Shown here piece by piece: positions 1-5,405 of a stretch of DNA of 8,001 nucleotides (its first letter is position 1; the number at the start of each line of letters is the position of its first letter). The stretch spans positions 1-8,001 of the forward strand of contig JAGRCC010000645.1 of assembly GCA_020433785.1 (NCBI GenBank). The letters are read 5' to 3'. The position numbers and the translations under genes were made by a program. Source of the stretch: Anaerolineae bacterium (GTDB lineage: Bacteria; Chloroflexota; Anaerolineae; 4572-78; J111). A model generated the notes under the pieces. That model was not told the DNA's origin. It made no database searches and was given only the letters and a program-made list of their open reading frames with translations.

Positions 1-742
1 CGGACATAATCATGGCTTGCATGGGCGGCATAGCCAGGGTTAGCCGATACATATCGCGGACTTTGGTAAACATTCCGCCGGTCACATCCGTGCCGTGCGA
101 GCCGCCGAGCATCGACTCAACCTCCTCCCAATTGTTCCGGTCGATATCCTCAATCATTTCCGCCTCCGGATCGACGTTCGGATCGGCTTCGTACACACCA
201 TCGACCTGTCCAGCCAGAACGATGCGGCTGGGGGTCAACTCACGGGCCAGGTTGTCAAATAGCACTTCCGTTGAGACGATACTCATGCCTTGAGCCGCAT
301 CGACGCTGACATCGCCGTAAATGACCGGCACCAGACCATGCTTGAGGGCTTCCTTCAAGGGGAAAGTTTCAAAGTACATCAACTGCTCGCCTCGCGTGCG
401 GGTGCTGGCTGAAGGTTGGAATCGGATAGCCGGGACGCCGACCCGGCGCAGCGCGTTGACCACCATATGGTTGAGTTCGGCGGCGGCGTGGGCGACTTCG
501 GCAAAACCCAGCCAGCTATCTGGCCCAATCGCCCCTTTGTGGGTTTGATACCGGGCAGCCACCTCATGCCCAAACGAACCTGAGCCATGCCCGATGATTA
601 ACCCCAGATCGTCGCCCCGTTCGGTGAAGGCGTTTTTTATCTCCTGGGCTAACCGTTCGATAACATCCAGCCGGGCTGTAAACGGTTTAGTTTTATCGGT
701 AATGACCGATCCGCCCAATTTTAGCAGAATTAATTCAGACAA
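1..742 (-). CDS. ipk: Isopentenyl phosphate kinase (amino acid kinase family), C-terminus cut by window edge
   Basis: Predicted cytosolic kinase that phosphorylates isopentenyl phosphate with ATP to give isopentenyl diphosphate, the last step of the alternative (archaeal-type) mevalonate pathway. 247 codons are visible. The N-terminus has LILLKLGGSVITDK (residues 4-17), the amino acid kinase phosphate-binding loop. GHGSGSFGH (51-59) follows; its last histidine matches the histidine typical of isopentenyl phosphate kinases. Next come VIYGDVSVD (140-148), VDGVYEADP (180-188) and a GTDVTGGM stretch (217-224) near the nucleotide site. Family members are about 260 residues, so only a short tail should be missing. 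The start is TTG at 742-740: it is preceded by AGGAG (on + at 751-755) with 8 nt spacing, and the protein begins exactly where homologues do. It is divergent from moaC. Other amino acid kinases (FomA-like, glutamate 5-kinase) are less likely because of the FGH motif and overall pattern. Confidence 0.88.
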   Translation of the reverse strand, partial: MSELILLKLGGSVITDKTKPFTARLDVIERLAQEIKNAFTERGDDLGLIIGHGSGSFGHEVAARYQTHKGAIGPDSWLGFAEVAHAAAELNHMVVNALRRVGVPAIRFQPSASTRTRGEQLMYFETFPLKEALKHGLVPVIYGDVSVDAAQGMSIVSTEVLFDNLARELTPSRIVLAGQVDGVYEADPNVDPEAEMIEDIDRNNWEEVESMLGGSHGTDVTGGMFTKVRDMYRLTLAMPPMQAMIMS

Positions 743-794
743 GATATGCACTCCTGATGGAAATTTCGATTAGCAGGCCATTTTACTGCAAAGG

Positions 795-832
795 CCCAAA
801 TTTGGGGAATCAGTCCAAAAATACAATTTGGG
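795..832. promoter_or_regulatory. Palindrome CCCAAATTTGGG and a second CCAAA/TTTGG inverted repeat upstream of moaC
   Basis: A perfect 12-bp palindrome, CCCAAATTTGGG, lies at 795-806. A second imperfect inverted repeat with CCAAA and TTTGG arms spans 815-831. AATTTGGG is thus repeated directly at 799-806 and 825-832. Both lie in the divergent region upstream of the moaC -35 box, where an operator would be expected. Function is inferred from position and symmetry only. Confidence 0.35.
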
Positions 833-845
833 TCTGTTCATCAGT

Positions 846-875
846 TTGGCAACCTCTCCCAAAGTTTGCTATAAT
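846..875 (+). promoter_or_regulatory. Sigma-70-type promoter of the moaC-moaDE-rnc operon
   Basis: TTGGCA (-35, 846-851) and TATAAT (-10, 870-875) are separated by 18 bp. A TG at 867-868 gives an extended -10 element. Transcription would start near 882, leaving a leader of only about 20 nt before the moaC ATG at 902. A ribosome binding site AAGGA (890-894) sits 7 nt before that ATG. The short leader leaves no room for a molybdenum-cofactor riboswitch, so control, if any, should act at initiation. Confidence 0.75.
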
Positions 876-901
876 TCTCACAAATACCTAAGGAATGCAC
901 C

Positions 902-1390
902 ATGCCCCTGACCCATTTTGATGACCAAGGCCGCGCCCACATGGTTGATGTCGGCCATAAAGCGGATACGCAGCGGGAAGCCGTGGCCAAAGGACGCGTG
1001 CGGCTGAAGCCGGAAACGTTGGCCCTCATCCGCGACGGGGCGATTAAAAAGGGCGACGTGCTGGCCGTGGCTCAGGTGGCCGGGATTATGGCCGCCAAAC
1101 GCACCCATGAGTTGGTGCCCATGTGCCACCCGTTGATGCTGACCCACGTTAGCCTTCAGTTTGAAACCCAACCGGCCGATGACCCCAACGGTCTGGCCGC
1201 CATCGAAATTAGCGCCACCGTCCGCACCACCGGCAAAACCGGCGTTGAGATGGAAGCGCTGACCGCCGTCAGTGTGGCCGGCCTGACCATTTACGATATG
1301 TGCAAAGCCGTGGACCGGGCCATGCAAATCGACGCCATCCGCCTGGTGAAGAAAAGTGGCGGCAAAAGCGGCGACATCGTCTTGGAGTAA
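902..1390 (+). CDS. moaC: Cyclic pyranopterin monophosphate synthase MoaC
   Basis: 162 residues, the normal length of the family. MoaC converts the 3',8-cyclo-dihydro-GTP made by MoaA into cyclic pyranopterin monophosphate, the first stable intermediate of molybdenum cofactor synthesis, in the cytosol. Family signatures are all present: MVDVGHK (14-20), KKGD (49-52), MCHPL (74-78), [20 protein letters not shown] (113-132), MCKA (133-136) and the C-terminal KSGGKSG loop (151-157). The expected active-site lysines, histidine and aspartate appear at K50, H76, D132 and K135, by motif position relative to the E. coli enzyme. It is the first gene of the plus-strand operon. Its last codons contain the GGAG (1384-1387) that serves as ribosome binding site for the next gene, so the two are probably translated in tandem. 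MoaA, the partner for the previous step, is not in the window. Confidence 0.97.
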   Translation: MPLTHFDDQGRAHMVDVGHKADTQREAVAKGRVRLKPETLALIRDGAIKKGDVLAVAQVAGIMAAKRTHELVPMCHPLMLTHVSLQFETQPADDPNGLAAIEISATVRTTGKTGVEMEALTAVSVAGLTIYDMCKAVDRAMQIDAIRLVKKSGGKSGDIVLE

Positions 1391-1394
1391 ATCA

Positions 1395-2096
1395 ATGAAA
1401 GTAACGGTTAAACTGTTTGCCCGATTACGGGAATTGACCGGCGCCGGCAGCTTGGTTCGAACCCTAGCGGACGAGGCCACCATCGCCGATTTAATTGAAG
1501 GCTTGCAGCAAGAGTTTCCCAAGCTGGCCGGGGCCGCACCCAAAACGATTATCTCGGTCAATCACGAATTTGCCGACCTTGGCACACCCTTGGCCGAAGG
1601 CGACGAGGTGGCCCTATTTCCCCCGGTCAGTGGCGGCAGCGGGGCCGAACCGGCCAAATTTGCCATCACCTTCGATCCGATTAGTCTGGATGAGATGGCC
1701 GCCCGGGTAGTCAAACCGGAGACCGGCGCGGTGGCCGTTTTTGGCGGCGTGGTGCGGAATGTCTCCGCCGGCAAGGATGTCGAGCGGCTGGAATACGAAG
1801 CCTATGAAGAGATGGCTGTGGCCAAGTTAAAACAGGTGGCCGCCGAAGCGCGCCAGCAGTGGCCCAAAATTGTCGATATCGCCATTGTGCAACGCATCGG
1901 CCGGCTGGAAGTGGGCGAGAACGCCGTGGTCGTGGCCGTTTCCAGCCCGCATCGGGGCGACGGCTGTTTTGAGGCTTGCGCTTACGCCATCAATCGGCTC
2001 AAGGAAATTGTCCCCATTTGGAAGAAAGAGTTCGGCCCCGACGGAGACGAATGGATTGAGGGCGACTACCTGCCTTCAACGGCGGATGCTCAGTAA
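1395..2096 (+). CDS. moaDE: Fused molybdopterin synthase, MoaD (sulfur carrier) - MoaE (catalytic)
   Basis: 233 residues in one frame with two domains. Residues 1-81 are a ubiquitin-like MoaD ending in FPPVSGG (76-82 region, GG at 80-81). Residues 88-233 are MoaE, with GGVVRNVSAGKDVERLEYEAY (117-137), SSPHRGDGCFEAC (183-195) and VPIWKKE (206-212). The last motif carries the pair of lysines (210, 211) that form the MoaE active site. Molybdopterin synthase inserts two sulfurs into cyclic pyranopterin monophosphate to make molybdopterin. MoaD must be thiocarboxylated on a free C-terminal GG, which here is buried inside the chain and followed by SGAEPAK. The fused MoaX of Mycobacterium tuberculosis has the same layout and is known to be cleaved after the GG, so cleavage is inferred here too. 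The ATG at 1395 is chosen because GGAG at 1384-1387 precedes it by 7 nt and because MoaD proteins start with this MKVTVKLFARLRE pattern. It begins 4 nt after the moaC stop. Confidence 0.95.
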   Translation: MKVTVKLFARLRELTGAGSLVRTLADEATIADLIEGLQQEFPKLAGAAPKTIISVNHEFADLGTPLAEGDEVALFPPVSGGSGAEPAKFAITFDPISLDEMAARVVKPETGAVAVFGGVVRNVSAGKDVERLEYEAYEEMAVAKLKQVAAEARQQWPKIVDIAIVQRIGRLEVGENAVVVAVSSPHRGDGCFEACAYAINRLKEIVPIWKKEFGPDGDEWIEGDYLPSTADAQ

Positions 2097-2120
2097 ATAT
2101 GGACCAAGAGAGAGTTAGCA

Positions 2121-2822
2121 ATGCAACCGATTACCGTGGCTGAAACCGGCCTAAACCTGACCTTTAAGAACAAGGCCCTATTACAACGCGCCTTAACTCA
2201 CCGCTCTTACCTCAACGAAAACCCGGATTATCCCTTAGAAGACAACGAGCGCCTGGAATTTCTGGGGGATGCCATCCTAGATTTTATCATCGGCGAATAT
2301 CTTTACCATCGCTTTCCGGAGATGGCCGAAGGTCGGCTGACCAATCTCCGTTCGGCGCTGGTGCGAACCGAGCGATTGGCCTACTTTGCCGGGCTGATTG
2401 ATTTGGGGGATTATCTCTATCTGGGTCACGGTGAAGATGAAAGCGGCGGCCGTCAGCGAGCTGCCATTCTATGCGATGCTTTTGAAGCGCTTATTGGCGC
2501 GCTTTATTTAGATAAGGGTGTTGAACCCACGCGCGACTTTGTTTATAACCTGATCGAGCCAAGTTTAGAAGAAATCTTAAACTCTGACTCCGAGAAAGAC
2601 GCCAAAAGCCAGCTTCAAGAGGTCGCCCAGAGTCACTACCAATTGACCCCCACCTACCGTACCGTTAACGAAGAAGGGCCGGACCACGCCAAAGAGTTTA
2701 CGGTGGAAGCCATGATTGGCGAGCAAGTTTACGGCCGGGGCAAAGGCTACAGCAAACAGACCGCTGCTCAAGCCGCCGCCCAACGGGCGCTCGAGGCCCT
2801 CCGCCAGGAGCTAGGGTTTTAG
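2121..2822 (+). CDS. rnc: Ribonuclease III
   Basis: 233 residues, normal for the bacterial enzyme, which cuts double-stranded RNA in rRNA precursor maturation and mRNA turnover. The N-terminal endonuclease domain (about 5-155) has the signature NERLEFLGDAILD (42-54). E43, E46, D50, D119 and E122 match the E. coli acidic residues E38, E41, D45, D114 and E117. A C-terminal double-stranded RNA-binding domain (about 161-230) starts at DAKSQLQE and ends with the KQTAAQAAAQRALEAL helix. The gene starts 24 nt after the moaDE stop with only a weak purine-rich binding site (AGAGAG, about 2108-2113), so it is probably co-transcribed with the molybdopterin genes. This is an unusual partner set; rnc more often sits with acpP, era or smc-type genes. 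Its stop is one base from the stop of the convergent methyltransferase gene, with no terminator between them. Confidence 0.96.
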   Translation: MQPITVAETGLNLTFKNKALLQRALTHRSYLNENPDYPLEDNERLEFLGDAILDFIIGEYLYHRFPEMAEGRLTNLRSALVRTERLAYFAGLIDLGDYLYLGHGEDESGGRQRAAILCDAFEALIGALYLDKGVEPTRDFVYNLIEPSLEEILNSDSEKDAKSQLQEVAQSHYQLTPTYRTVNEEGPDHAKEFTVEAMIGEQVYGRGKGYSKQTAAQAAAQRALEALRQELGF

Positions 2823-2823
2823 T

Positions 2824-4017
2824 CTACCAGACCCGGCAAACTAATCCTTTTAGATATTCAGATTCAGGACAGGTGAGTAAAATAGGATGGTCCGCGCCTT
2901 GCGACAACCGTTCGATGATCTGGACCGTCCGGCCGGCGTCGATCGACGCGCCAAACAGGATTTTTTGAAAAAGGTCCGGGCTAACCACCCCGGAGCAAGA
3001 AAACGTCACTAAGATACCGCCTCGCTTGAGCAGTTTCATCGCCAGCAAATTGATATCTTTATAACCGTGAGATGCTTTTTCCACATTACGCTTGCTGTGG
3101 GCAAACTTCGGGGGATCTAAAATGATGACATCAAATTTCCAACCCGCTTCCCGGTATGCTCGCAAGACATCGAATACATCGGCGGCGGAGTAAACATCTT
3201 CGCGTCCGCTGAAGCCGTTACGCAGCATATTATTTTCAGCAATCTGCAAAGCCCGCTCTGACGAGTCGATATTGATGACGCGAGTGGCTCCAGCTCGGGC
3301 GGCATAGACAGAAAAGGCGCCGGTGTAGGCAAACGCGTTCAACACCTCTTTACCGGCAAAATATCGACTGGCCCTCATCCGGTTTTCGCGCTGGTCCAGA
3401 TAAAAGCCGGTTTTATGGCCCAGCTTGATATCAACCTGAAACGTCAAACCATTTTCCACAATCTCAATCAAATCGGGCGGGATCTCGCCCCAGACCGGTC
3501 CGGTTACCGGCACCAAACCTTCCTTTTCGCGGCTGTCGCTGTCACTGCGCTCGTAGATGCCTTGCGGTTCTACCAAATCCAGCAAGGTATTGAGGATAAA
3601 TTTGCGATTCTTCTCCGCCGCCAGCGATAGAAACTGCACCACCAACCAGGTGCCGTATAGATCGGCAATAAATCCGGGCACGCCATCCGCGTCGGAATAG
3701 ACCAGCCGGTAAGCATTCGTACTTTGATCCTGCTTAAGGGCCAAACGGCCCGCTACCGCCCGGCTAACCCGCCGCCGCCAAAACTCCTCATCAATCGGGT
3801 CATTGGGATTCCAGGTGAGCAGCCGGACACTGATTTGCGATTTTTCGTTGTAAATACCGCGAGCGATGAAGCGCGCTTTGCTGTTCCAAACATCGACCAC
3901 ATCGCCGCTCTCAGGGTTACCTTCTAACCGATTGATGGCTCCGGAAAAGAGCCAGGGGTGCTTGTTCAGGACTGATTTTTCTCGATCTTTTTTTAGTATG
4001 ACTTGTTTGGTAATCAT
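2824..4017 (-). CDS. rlmI: RlmI-type 23S rRNA (cytosine-C5) methyltransferase
   Basis: 397 residues, nearly identical in length to E. coli RlmI, which makes m5C at position 1962 of 23S rRNA using S-adenosylmethionine. A PUA-like RNA-binding domain covers about 2-85 and carries the HPWLFSGAI start typical of the family. The central region contains GHKTGFYLDQREN (200-212). The Rossmann-fold methyltransferase domain shows VLNAFAYTGAFSVYAARAGA (225-244) for cofactor binding, an acidic NIDSS (249-253), the DPPKFAHSKRN loop (301-311) and VTFSCSG (337-343), whose C341 is the expected catalytic cysteine. The ATG at 4017 follows GAGGG (on + at 4024-4028) by 6 nt. The gene is monocistronic, convergent with rnc and divergent from the stress genes. 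The exact target base is inferred from family membership. Confidence 0.93.
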   Translation of the reverse strand: MITKQVILKKDREKSVLNKHPWLFSGAINRLEGNPESGDVVDVWNSKARFIARGIYNEKSQISVRLLTWNPNDPIDEEFWRRRVSRAVAGRLALKQDQSTNAYRLVYSDADGVPGFIADLYGTWLVVQFLSLAAEKNRKFILNTLLDLVEPQGIYERSDSDSREKEGLVPVTGPVWGEIPPDLIEIVENGLTFQVDIKLGHKTGFYLDQRENRMRASRYFAGKEVLNAFAYTGAFSVYAARAGATRVINIDSSERALQIAENNMLRNGFSGREDVYSAADVFDVLRAYREAGWKFDVIILDPPKFAHSKRNVEKASHGYKDINLLAMKLLKRGGILVTFSCSGVVSPDLFQKILFGASIDAGRTVQIIERLSQGADHPILLTCPESEYLKGLVCRVW

Positions 4018-4059
4018 AGTAGGCCCTCGATGGGTGCGTGAATAGGGTTGGCATTCCCC

Positions 4060-4082
4060 AAGATAGGTTATTCCTCTATCTT
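4060..4082. repeat. Inverted repeat AAGATAG / CTATCTT over the rlmI -10 and start point
   Basis: Perfect 7-bp arms at 4060-4066 and 4076-4082 with a 9-nt centre. The symmetric site overlaps the predicted -10 box and start of rlmI transcription, which is where a repressor would bind. In the transcript it could only partly form a hairpin. Operator function is inferred. Confidence 0.4.
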
Positions 4083-4106
4083 AACCGACTGGATGAAAAC
4101 AGTCAA
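4078..4106 (-). promoter_or_regulatory. Promoter of rlmI (TTGACT-N17-TAAGAT)
   Basis: On the minus strand, TTGACT (+ 4101-4106) and TAAGAT (+ 4078-4083) are separated by exactly 17 bp. Transcription would begin near 4071, about 54 nt before the rlmI ATG. A short inverted repeat, GACTG (4087-4091)/CAGTC (4100-4104), fills the spacer and overlaps the -35. Another, AAGATAG (4060-4066)/CTATCTT (4076-4082), covers the -10 and the predicted start point. Confidence 0.55.
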
Positions 4107-4195
4107 TTTGTTAAATAAGCCTTCATTTGTTTCACCTAATTATTCGTTTCTTCCTAACCGATTTACAAGCGAGTTATTAAAATATAGCTCTATTG

Positions 4196-4222
4196 GTTTT
4201 TTGAATTTATTCTATTGGGTAT
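4196..4222 (+). promoter_or_regulatory. Possible SigB-like stress promoter before the leader RNA
   Basis: GTTTTT (4196-4201) and GGGTAT (4217-4222) are separated by 15 bp. This resembles the GTTTAA/GGGTAT consensus of SigB-type general stress promoters, though the -35 part is loose. No good sigma-70 pair with 16-18 bp spacing was found between 4110 and 4260 on the plus strand. A start near 4230 would place the whole hairpin leader in the transcript of the two stress genes. Whether this organism has a SigB-type factor is unknown from the window. Confidence 0.3.
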
Positions 4223-4265
4223 AGAGAAAAGCCATCAACGATGATATCCTAAGGGCGAGACGGTT

Positions 4266-4277
4266 AGGTCCGGACCT
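4266..4277. repeat. 12-bp perfect palindrome AGGTCCGGACCT
   Basis: A fully self-complementary 12-mer that shares GACCT with the 5' arm of the leader hairpin, so a bound protein or an alternative RNA fold here would interfere with that hairpin. AGGTC occurs again at 4327-4331 as the end of the hairpin's 3' arm. It may be a DNA operator or simply a by-product of the RNA structure. Confidence 0.4.
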
Positions 4278-4342
4278 GATAGAGTATTCAGCATTATGTT
4301 GGAGATGCCGTAAAACGGTCTCTATCAGGTCTTATTTTTTTT
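4273..4342 (+). terminator. Intrinsic terminator or attenuator hairpin, 12-bp stem plus U8
   Basis: Perfect arms 4273-4284 and 4320-4331 are followed almost at once by a U8 tract. The sequence has the form of a factor-independent terminator, apart from its large structured loop. Located between a candidate promoter and the coding region, it would stop transcription early unless an alternative fold or a bound factor prevents it. Confidence 0.65.
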
Positions 4343-4383
4343 CAAGAAATCTCAATTACCGTCCTGTAGAAAGGAACAATACC

Positions 4384-4980
4384 ATGTCAACCGTGGTCGC
4401 TATATTTAAAGATTTGGACAATGTGAACCGAGGGGTAGAGGCTCTTAATAACCAGGGTATAAGTAATTCGCAGATCAGTGTGATGGCTCGTGAAAACACG
4501 TTCGAAGCGTTGGCTCATGAAAAAGAGTTGAAGCAGGAAGCCTCCGAAGGCGTTATGACGGGAGCGGTAGGCGGAGCATCGTTCGGGCTGTTTGCCGGAT
4601 TGATTGCCGGCGTGGGTTCGTTGATGATCCCAGGTATTGGCCCGGTTATTGCCGGCAGTACGCTGGTTACCCTACTGGGTACGACAGCCGCCGGAGCCGG
4701 CATTGGGGCGGTAGCCGGGGGAGCTATACTTGGGAGCTTGGTTAAAATGGGCATCTCGCAAGAGGACGCGAACCTCTATGCCGAAGGGGTCAAACGTGGC
4801 GGCATTTTAGTGACTGTTGATGTTCCGCCTGAACAGGTGAGCCTTGTAACTCAGACACTAAACGCCGCTGGCGCGGAGAGCACCGAAGCCTTGCGTAGCA
4901 AATGGCAGGGTGAAGGCTGGCAACACTTTGATAGTACTACCGAGCCAACCGCTGCCTATCCGACCTTAACCATTATGTGA
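4384..4980 (+). CDS. General stress protein 17M-like glycine-rich membrane protein
   Basis: 198 residues. Residues 1-40 form an alpha/beta segment (STVVAIFKDLDNVNRGVEAL) like the N-terminal domain of general stress protein 17M and related low-temperature-induced proteins. Residues 58-120 are a glycine- and alanine-rich hydrophobic hairpin, probably two membrane segments, with PGIGPVIAG at the turn. Residues 128-165 (YAEGVKRGGILVTVDVP, then VTQTLNAAGA) form a second alpha/beta unit, giving a symmetric layout around the membrane hairpin. The tail ends with a RSKWQGEGWQHFD motif (171-183) seen in similar proteins. The biochemical role of the family is unknown; members are induced by stress. The ATG at 4384 is preceded by AAGGA (4371-4375) with 8 nt spacing. 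It is probably co-transcribed with the next gene, 19 nt downstream, and lies behind the leader hairpin. Confidence 0.75.
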   Translation: MSTVVAIFKDLDNVNRGVEALNNQGISNSQISVMARENTFEALAHEKELKQEASEGVMTGAVGGASFGLFAGLIAGVGSLMIPGIGPVIAGSTLVTLLGTTAAGAGIGAVAGGAILGSLVKMGISQEDANLYAEGVKRGGILVTVDVPPEQVSLVTQTLNAAGAESTEALRSKWQGEGWQHFDSTTEPTAAYPTLTIM

Positions 4981-4999
4981 TATTAATACGAGGACTGAT

Positions 5000-5284
5000 A
5001 TGACAATTCTGGATTTTGTTTTGCTGATTATCATTGCTGCCGTCTGTGGCAGCATTGGCCAGGCTATCGCCGGCTATTCGTTAGGCGGCTGCCTGGTATC
5101 GGCGGTGGTGGGATTTATCGGAGCGCTGCTTGGAATGTGGGTCGCCCGGCTGTTGGGCTTACCGGTCTTCTTCTCAATCTCGTTGGGCAGCCAAGATTTC
5201 CCTATTGTCTGGTCGATCATCGGCTCCGCTTTATTCGCCATAATCATCGGCCTGCTGACGAGAAGGCGCGGGCGGCTGGTTTAA
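5000..5284 (+). CDS. GlsB/YeaQ/YmgE family stress response membrane protein
   Basis: 94 residues, typical for this family of tiny integral membrane proteins (often annotated as transglycosylase-associated). Three hydrophobic segments are visible at about 3-25, 29-52 and 66-87. GQAIAGYSLGG (20-30) and VVGFIGALLGMWVARLLGLP (36-55) show the usual glycine spacing. The C-terminus is positively charged (TRRRGRLV), which suggests it faces the cytoplasm. Homologues are induced by acid, osmotic or general stress; their molecular function is not established. GAGGA at 4990-4994 is the ribosome binding site. It follows the 17M-like gene closely, so the two form a stress unit, and it is followed by a terminator at 5336-5374. 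Confidence 0.85.
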   Translation: MTILDFVLLIIIAAVCGSIGQAIAGYSLGGCLVSAVVGFIGALLGMWVARLLGLPVFFSISLGSQDFPIVWSIIGSALFAIIIGLLTRRRGRLV

Positions 5285-5306
5285 CCCTTGGGGGAACGAA
5301 GGGTTA
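5282..5306. repeat. Short inverted repeat at the end of the stress operon
   Basis: TAACCCTT (5282-5289, including the stop codon) pairs with AAGGGTTA (5299-5306) around a 9-nt loop. No T-run follows, so it is more likely a 3' stabilising hairpin than a terminator. Confidence 0.45.
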
Positions 5307-5335
5307 CCCACCGATCCGTTATCGCAGCAGTTAAT

Positions 5336-5374
5336 AAAGACGCAGGTTAACATCAAAGCCACCTGCGTCTTTTT
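5336..5374. terminator. Bidirectional intrinsic terminator
   Basis: Perfect 12-bp arms AAAGACGCAGGT (5336-5347) and ACCTGCGTCTTT (5361-5372) enclose a 13-nt loop, with T5 at 5370-5374 on the plus strand and an A-rich left flank giving U's on the minus strand. It sits between the convergent ends of the stress operon (5284) and the lipoprotein gene (5406) and can serve both. Confidence 0.9.
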
Positions 5375-5405
5375 GATTCTAAACTCGCTAAACCATTACC
5401 GGCAA

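Larger units (their letters stand above)
4248..4342 (+). ncRNA. Structured leader RNA with terminator-like hairpin upstream of the stress genes
   Basis: A small stem CCTAA (4248-4252)/TTAGG (4264-4268) is followed by a perfect 12-bp stem, GACCTGATAGAG (4273-4284) with CTCTATCAGGTC (4320-4331), and then TTA and a run of eight T (4335-4342). The 35-nt interior can fold into two more hairpins: GCAT (4291-4294)/ATGC (4305-4308) and CCGT (4308-4311)/ACGG (4315-4318), which share one base and so nearly abut. The element ends 41 nt before the next ATG and no plus-strand gene lies upstream. It must therefore be either a transcription attenuator in the leader of the downstream genes or an independent small RNA of about 110 nt. 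A rival pairing, 4257-4265 with 4314-4322 (8 of 9 bases), could open the base of the 3' arm. It matches no riboswitch class I recognise. Confidence 0.55.

Noticed and set aside
743..794. Sigma-70 promoter for the minus-strand kinase
   Set aside because: TAAAAT (on + around 779-784) is a possible -10, but no acceptable -35 lies 16-18 bp upstream, so no call was made.
876..901. Molybdenum cofactor riboswitch ahead of moaC
   Set aside because: The consensus promoter leaves a leader of about 20 nt, far too short for that aptamer.
1356..1394. Earlier in-frame ATG for moaDE
   Set aside because: It would overlap moaC by 35 bases and add a non-homologous leader ([13 protein letters not shown]). ATG 1395 has the correct GGAG spacing and begins at the family start.
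878..1561. Long minus-strand open frame opposite moaC (227 codons)
   Set aside because: It lies antisense to the fully recognisable moaC and the start of moaDE, its translation is His/Gly-rich without any family pattern, and it has no ribosome binding site. It is a shadow of codon bias.
4296..4313. Tiny leader-peptide frame inside the hairpin loop (ATG TTG GAG ATG CCG TAA)
   Set aside because: Only five codons, no binding site before the first ATG, and no run of regulatory codons such as a peptide attenuator would need.
4273..4331. Small mobile element (MITE) bounded by 12-bp inverted repeats
   Set aside because: At 59 bp with a U-tract directly after it and no target-site duplication, it fits an RNA hairpin far better.
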